64,000 nucleotides of DNA, taken from positions 434,001 through 498,000 of the forward strand of contig BGZK01000076.1 of the NCBI GenBank assembly GCA_005406025.1. Reading direction: 5' to 3'. The notes under the pieces are model-generated. The model worked only from the letters and a program-made list of their open reading frames with translations. It was not told where the DNA came from and did not search any database. Source of the DNA: Eumeta japonica. Its lineage: Eukaryota > Arthropoda > Insecta > Lepidoptera > Psychidae. Shown here piece after piece: positions 59,485 through 64,000 of the stretch (position 1 is its first letter; each line of letters begins with the position of its first letter). The position numbers and the translations under genes were made by a program.

Positions 59485-59765
59485 TCGAGGGTAAAACGGG
59501 CATGTGTCACTAAAAATCAGATGTGTTGCCGCCCATGGAGATTCGCAAGTTCGCAAATCTAGAGGAGTCGCCAAACTGTGGCTGACCTCTTTGGTTGGAA
59601 TAGGACACGTGCTAGAGAGAGAATTGGGTGAGGAAAGGGCTACCGGAACTCCCGCTCACTGGACGAAATGAAACGGGGAAAACTATTACCTTGCGTCTGC
59701 CTTCTATGAGAGGGTGATATTTCACCAGTCGAGCCTGGCCATTTTCGTTTCTCGGTGAGAAAATC
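59485..59765 (+). repeat. Dispersed repeat family A, near full length
   Basis: AAACGGGCATGTGTCACTAA, TGTTGCCGCCCATGGAGATT, GAGGAGTCGCCAAACTGTGG, CTACCGGAACTCCCGCTCAC, TTGCGTCTGCCTTCTATGAG and a GAGCCTGGCCATTTTCG end. Confidence 0.7.
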
Positions 59766-59835
59766 AAAAATTTCCGATAGATTTGTTTAGCTATTTTTTT
59801 CATTTATGGTATGTTATCCAAAAAACACATCTATT

Positions 59836-59877
59836 TGTGTGTGTTGTGTGTGTATGTGTGTGTGTGTGTGTGTGTGT
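59836..59877. repeat. (TG)n microsatellite
   Basis: Nearly pure TG run beside the end of a family A copy. Confidence 0.95.
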
Positions 59878-59999
59878 TAGTGTGAGTATGTAATATAGTT
59901 AAAATAAAATGGATGCAAAATTGATGGAGTTCAAAGGTTGATTTGTTCTAAACACCGACATACGATTAAACCGTTTACGTTAATAATTGCGTCTCGCCC

Positions 60000-60330
60000 T
60001 CTTTAGGTGCGTAACTCTGAAAATCCCCCCTTTAATTTGAAACCGCAAACGCAACAATTCGTCGAAGTTAATGTAACGTCACAAACGCGCCGGTTAACAG
60101 CACTATAGAGGAGCTGAAAAAGGCAGCCCGCGTCTAACGACCCTGAAAAAAAGGCGGGCAGAATTATTTCGTATTACGCAGAAACGACCGAACAGCATTA
60201 TTATGCGGTGCACGGAATTATAAAATTATACCGAACGTCCGGTCGCTTCTTAACGATCTCCCCTCGATACGCGTGTGCACGCTCGTGGATTCGGGCGTTA
60301 TTTTTTTTTTTGGGAGAGTTTTCTTTTGAG
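60000..60330. promoter_or_regulatory. GC-richer island, candidate conserved regulatory element
   Basis: TCTTTAGGTGCGTAACTCTG, CACAAACGCGCCGGTTAACA, GAACGTCCGGTCGCTTCTTA and CTCGATACGCGTGTGCACGC, with TTAAT and TTATTATGCGG cores. All frames are closed by stops, so coding is unlikely. Sharp boundaries in AT-rich DNA suggest constraint. Confidence 0.35.
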
Positions 60331-60434
60331 TAAATACAGCATTATAAACAAAATGTTTTTTAACGCTGAATGGCGTGGCCTATTTGAATGGCAGGTAACA
60401 TAAGAGAAATAGGTAAGTGATAGATATGTTATAC

Positions 60435-60452
60435 ATATATATATATATATAT
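60435..60452. repeat. Short (TA)n run
   Basis: About nine TA units. Confidence 0.85.
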
Positions 60453-60509
60453 AATGTCTTAAATTATGTACAGTACGATAGCTTGAAAATAATTACACAA
60501 AATAATTTA

Positions 60510-60820
60510 TAAAGACTATTCTATATGTATATCTGAAAATATACTTATTCGCTAAATTAGATTATTAAAGTTTAATAAACACTTTACACATAACTTTCAT
60601 TGGTTTTATTGTGTTTGACTAAAATATTATGTTTATAACAATTACTGCATTTTTATATAAGAGCAGCTATGATAAGTAGGGTGTTATGAAGTTGGTAGTA
60701 GTTTTTATTGTTATTGTGTATATATAAATATATTAATATTATTATATGTACAGATTAGATCATTAGATTGAAATATACTTTACGTATAACTTTCATTTGT
60801 TTCATTATGTTTTATTTAAA
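60510..60820. repeat. Tandem duplication with about 185-bp offset
   Basis: CACTTTACACATAACTTTCA, then TTGGTTTTATTGTGTTTGAC, at 60589-60622 recurs as TACTTTACGTATAACTTTCA, then TTTGTTTCATTATGTTTTAT, at 60776-60811. An AGATTA..AGATTAGATCATTAGATT-type lead-in precedes both. Confidence 0.6.
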
Positions 60821-60859
60821 TCTTAAATTCTGCGGTATTCGGTTGAGGAATCTAAATAG

Positions 60860-61085
60860 TAAGCGGGACCGGATCGGTGTTGTGAACAAGAATGTGGGAC
60901 TGGAATTAAAATTGATAGCGCGACTGGAATCGGAACGAGAGGCGGTACCGGAATTAGATTTGATAGCGGAACCAGGATCGAGAATGGGACCATGGGATTA
61001 AAAGCGAGACAGCGATCGAAACCAAGACGAGGATCGGTATCGGATTCGAACACGGAATCGCAATTGGGACCACTACTGAGAGCGC
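60860..61085 (-). repeat. Degenerate minisatellite, inverted orientation
   Basis: Units such as GGGACCGGATCGGTGTTG, GGAATCGGAACGAGAGGCGG, AATCGCAATTGGGACCAC and GATCGGTATCGGATTCGA form a quasi-hexameric array, the reverse complement of the arrays at 39590, 40960 and 55610. Apparent proline/valine-rich open frames on the minus strand are a by-product. Confidence 0.65.
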
Positions 61086-61099
61086 GGTCAGCCAGTACA

Positions 61100-61441
61100 C
61101 AGAATGAAGGGATTAATTCTATGTCCATGCGGGCGGAAACCAATATTAAAACAAATAATTTTATTTATTTAAGAGAATAGATAACAGTTGATAATTCTCC
61201 TCCCACCCTCCCCCCTTACCTTCGAAACTACTGAGTCTCGAATTTTGAAAAAACATATAGAAAATAATTCTTTAGTTGCAGATTACAGAAAAACCTATAG
61301 GAAGTATATGGTTTTATAATAGCATTGCAAATCTCTCAATATTTTGCGTATGAACTTACATTTTCAGTTGTTTTACTTGTCACAAACAAATTTGAGTCAA
61401 ATTTAAAAAACTCACCAAGCGCTTGTCGGACTATACTCAAC
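61100..61441. other. No gene seen
   Basis: A short C-rich patch (CTCCTCCCACCCTCCCCCC) occurs at 61197-61215. Confidence 0.4.
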
Positions 61442-62148
61442 ATAGGGTTCCGAAGCCATTACTACAAGGAAATGTACTACAGATGAATAAGCTACGTTGT
61501 TACACTTTTTTTCCATGTTTCTCACACATAATAAGTAGGAGCACTTTAGTCACCTATAACTAGAGAAACAAGTAGGTATATCGACTGTTACTCTTAATCC
61601 AGTGTAAATTTAAGTACATCAGCAAAAGAACGTATCTTCATGACATTTGCGTCATTTTGTTGAGAAGCGCAGTTTTTCGGCAATAACTGAAAAACGGTAT
61701 ATTCGAACATGTTCAAAATAATTTTCGTTAAGAACGTTTATTAAGCGTTACTTTTACAAATTATTTCCTATTTTTTGGTTTAAAAAATAAAGGAAGGACA
61801 CAATTCATGTTAGTTTTGGAACAATTATTTCCTAAAACACCCACTTGAAAAAAAAATGCTTAGTAACCTTAGAGTTTTTTTGAAAGAACTGTCGAAATAC
61901 GTGCTACACGTTGATGTTTTCTGAAAAAAATTTCAGCTTCTGTGACATGTATGCAGTGCTCTTTAGAAATATTTACTTTTGTTGTTTAACGACTAAATTA
62001 AGTAGCAACTTATACCAGACACCTACACTATAAATTTCATCATTATGCATTTTGTAGTTTTTGAATAAAATTCCTGTAATATACGACGGACGGACATGAC
62101 GGAACTATAAGGGTTCCGCTTTCTACATTTGAACTGAGAACCCTAAAA
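61442..62148 (-). repeat. AGGGTTCCG repeat family B, copy 2 (inverted)
   Basis: About 707 bases with AGGGTTCCG at both ends in inverted orientation (ATAGGGTTCCGAAGCC at 61443, AGAACCCTAAAA at 62137). Internal landmarks match copy 1 on the other strand: ACTACAAAATG, GATGAAATTTATAGTGTAGG, CGACAGTTCTTTCAAAAA, AAATTATTTTGAACATGTTC, TTATAGGTGACTAAAGTGCT. Better preserved than the copy at 47959. Confidence 0.8.
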
Positions 62149-62579
62149 ACATCGTAGATAAAATATTCATCGTACAGAACCCCCTCCATTCAAATTCAAC
62201 TCACATTTGTCTGGTTTTTAAGTATCACAATTTGTGTAAGATGTGATACAATCCGCCTGTAATATTAATACAGTAAATAAGGCTGTATTTTAGAAGTCAA
62301 CATTCCGCAACAGGTATCATCTCAAATGACAATGAAATAATACAACACGAGACATATGTTACATACTACATCCATACATTTTCCATTAGATCCGTTGAAG
62401 AGACTCATCAGCAAAAAAATTCTTCTTTGTAAACTCTCCTATTTGAGCTGTTACATATATAACAATATAAAATTAAATTCCATTTTAAATTAAACATAGG
62501 TGACTTTGGTAGAAATAAAATTAGAGCACATCCTACTTTGATTCTTTTAATAAGCGCATGCGCATTATTAGGAATATAG
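62149..62579. other. No gene seen
   Basis: AT-rich. Confidence 0.4.
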
Positions 62580-62900
62580 CAGGATTGAGAGCACTAAACA
62601 GGAAACTTTATATAGAGTCGAATTCGAATCGCTGTCGCGATATAACGTCCCAGTGCGACAAAATCTGTTTACGAGCAAAGTGTCCGCATTGTCGCTAAGT
62701 AAATAACTTAATAATTTCAAGGCGCTTGGCCCCTTAAGTATATTACTTTCGGATGGTGCCCGGCAAAGGTTAGGCTGTTATTGCATTAACTGCCCGTCCC
62801 TTTCTAACATTAGCGAAATCGTATTCCCTTGAGGAGGTCAGCGGTGTTTTCAGTGTTATTTGTCTTCGTATTGCAATCACAATGGAACGCAAATCGTATG
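62580..62900. promoter_or_regulatory. GC-richer island, candidate conserved regulatory element
   Basis: TCGAATCGCTGTCGCGATAT, CAAAGTGTCCGCATTGTCGC, CAAGGCGCTTGGCCCCTTAA and GGATGGTGCCCGGCAAAGGT with TTAATAA and CATTAACTG cores. No open frame with splice sites. Composition-based inference. Confidence 0.35.
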
Positions 62901-63029
62901 CCATTTTGCTTTTAAGAATAAGGTTTTTTTTTTGTTTTTTTTTTCTTTTAAGAAAACGTTTGATTTTTAAAGACTTTTTACTAATATTGCATATTTTTGA
63001 ATCTATACTTATTTTTATTTTATGTTAAT

Positions 63030-63320
63030 TGTGAAACTAGCCCTTTCTCTTGCACTTCGCGGTGCGTGAATTAATATTTGACTAGGTTTATTTTCGGTCC
63101 CAAATGCACTTTCAATTAAAATACCACTCCCGGTATACATTCCAACGCCGATTCTAATCTCGGTCGTCCATTGGTTCTATTTTTCTATTTTTTGTGCATC
63201 ATTTTACTAAAAACATTATATCTCATATTCCTGAAAATGATGTGTCTGTTTGGCCTGAAAATCTGTTTGGCCGTTTCGACGACTAACCTGGACAAACAAA
63301 CAAATATCCCATATTTCAAT
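63030..63320 (+). repeat. Head-minisatellite-tail repeat, copy at 63 kb
   Basis: Head AAACTAGCCCTTTCTCTTGC, ACTTCGCGGTGCGTGAATTA at 63037-63075. Units TTCGGTCCCAAATGCACTTT, CCACTCCCGGTATACATTCC and CGATTCTAATCTCGGTCGTC at 63092-63166. Tail TTTGGCCGTTTCGACGACTA then ACAAACAAACAAAT at 63270-63305. Confidence 0.6.
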
Positions 63321-64000
63321 GGGTACAATTAATTGTCCTCATCATCATGATCACTAAAATCCATTACTACGTCAAAGAGGAATCCCTGTGGTAAATTTCA
63401 ACGTGTCTGTCTGTGATTTAAAATTATTTTTTCTTGTTTATCTCTTTTGCGTTTACTCTTATACGTCTATAATAGAGTAGCTAATGGCCTCACACTGCGA
63501 CTGCATAGCCACCTGTGAAGAGCAAAAGATTAGAAGGTTTACCCGAAAAAAGAACGACGCACCTCGGGAATGATTTTTATACAACAACTAAGCCCCTTAA
63601 ACTTACACACGTAGGCAAAGAATCCCCATAAAGAACCATAAATAGGGTTTATGGCAACTCCTAAAAGTAAATCGGTTATGACACGCACTATTTTACGTTA
63701 ACGTGTTTAAAATCCTCTGGTTACCTACAAAGTGTTGATATCTAGAGACATGATTGAACGAGGACCGAATAATTTTTAGAATCATCTTGAATGTGTTGAA
63801 ACATCCATTTCATACGTCGAAATCTCTAGAGCGAAATCTCACCGGTCCAATATGAAGGTGGCATATGATTCTTTCGACACTTGCACAATGGATTCTAGTT
63901 TCAGACTTTAATCCACACTAATATTATTGAATTCTATTGGGCTAAAATTTAAAAATTTCAGTAACTACACTAAAATGATCGAAAAATACATTTCCTAATG
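63321..64000. other. No gene seen
   Basis: 63360-63420 may be a further repeat tail (GGAATCCCTGTGGTAAATTT). Otherwise featureless to the window edge. Confidence 0.35.

Noticed and set aside
60823..61143. Proline/valine-rich minus frame that looks like a repetitive protein
   Set aside because: By-product of the degenerate minisatellite, which appears elsewhere in the window without an open frame.
1..64000. CRISPR arrays, phage, plasmid or bacterial defence systems
   Set aside because: No regularly spaced direct repeats, no operons, no ribosome binding sites and no long frames; the DNA is clearly eukaryotic nuclear.

Overview
This window looks like nuclear DNA from an insect, most likely a moth or butterfly (Lepidoptera). 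It is strongly AT-rich. It has no operons and no long open frames except one, that one frame has eukaryotic splice sites, and decayed mariner, piggyBac-like and LINE remnants are scattered throughout. Several dispersed repeat families match types I remember as common in Lepidoptera: the family built around CCATGGACA, the AGGGTTCCG family, and the family with a CCGC..CTTCGC head. The order assignment rests on that memory and not on a search.

Only one gene is well supported. It is a minus-strand split gene with a signal-peptide exon (14803 down to 14074) and a transmembrane exon (10723 down to 10636), joined in compatible phase across a 3.35 kb intron. The product would be a secreted-then-anchored, type I single-pass membrane protein with an acidic, cysteine-free, heavily N-glycosylated ectodomain that carries an internal repeat. 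I do not recognise it by name. Its 3' end is unresolved; 7774 down to 7705 is one of several phase-compatible last exons.

Region by region. 1-7 kb: a truncated mariner, a pair of direct repeats (family F), a GC-richer exon-like tract near 3.5 kb, and a possible TATA plus CRE promoter near 5.86 kb. 7-15 kb: the membrane-protein gene, family A repeats either side of the candidate last exon, and a cluster of CRE (TGACGTCA-type) sites at 9.25 kb. 15-25 kb: quiet DNA, a chimeric mariner (18.6-20.2 kb), a 1.4 kb foldback palindrome (21.6-22.9 kb), a two-way hairpin at 23.0 kb, and a piggyBac-like remnant at 24 kb. 25-39 kb: microsatellites, an unidentified decayed coding-like tract (27.5-28.3 kb), a LINE reverse-transcriptase remnant (35.9-36.5 kb) and a MITE (37.6-37.9 kb). 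39-43.5 kb: a second foldback copy inserted inside a degenerate minisatellite, followed by repeat-derived DNA. 44-64 kb: GC-rich islands that resemble regulatory elements, two more mariner remnants, two AGGGTTCCG elements in opposite orientation, a probable SINE, and several head-minisatellite-tail elements.

Overall this is a gene-poor intronic and intergenic landscape. I found no CRISPR array, operon, rRNA or intact tRNA. The most unusual structures are the paired foldback elements with a shared unique core, the A-B-A'-B' alternative hairpin, the composite head-minisatellite-tail repeats, and the unrecognised glycoprotein gene.
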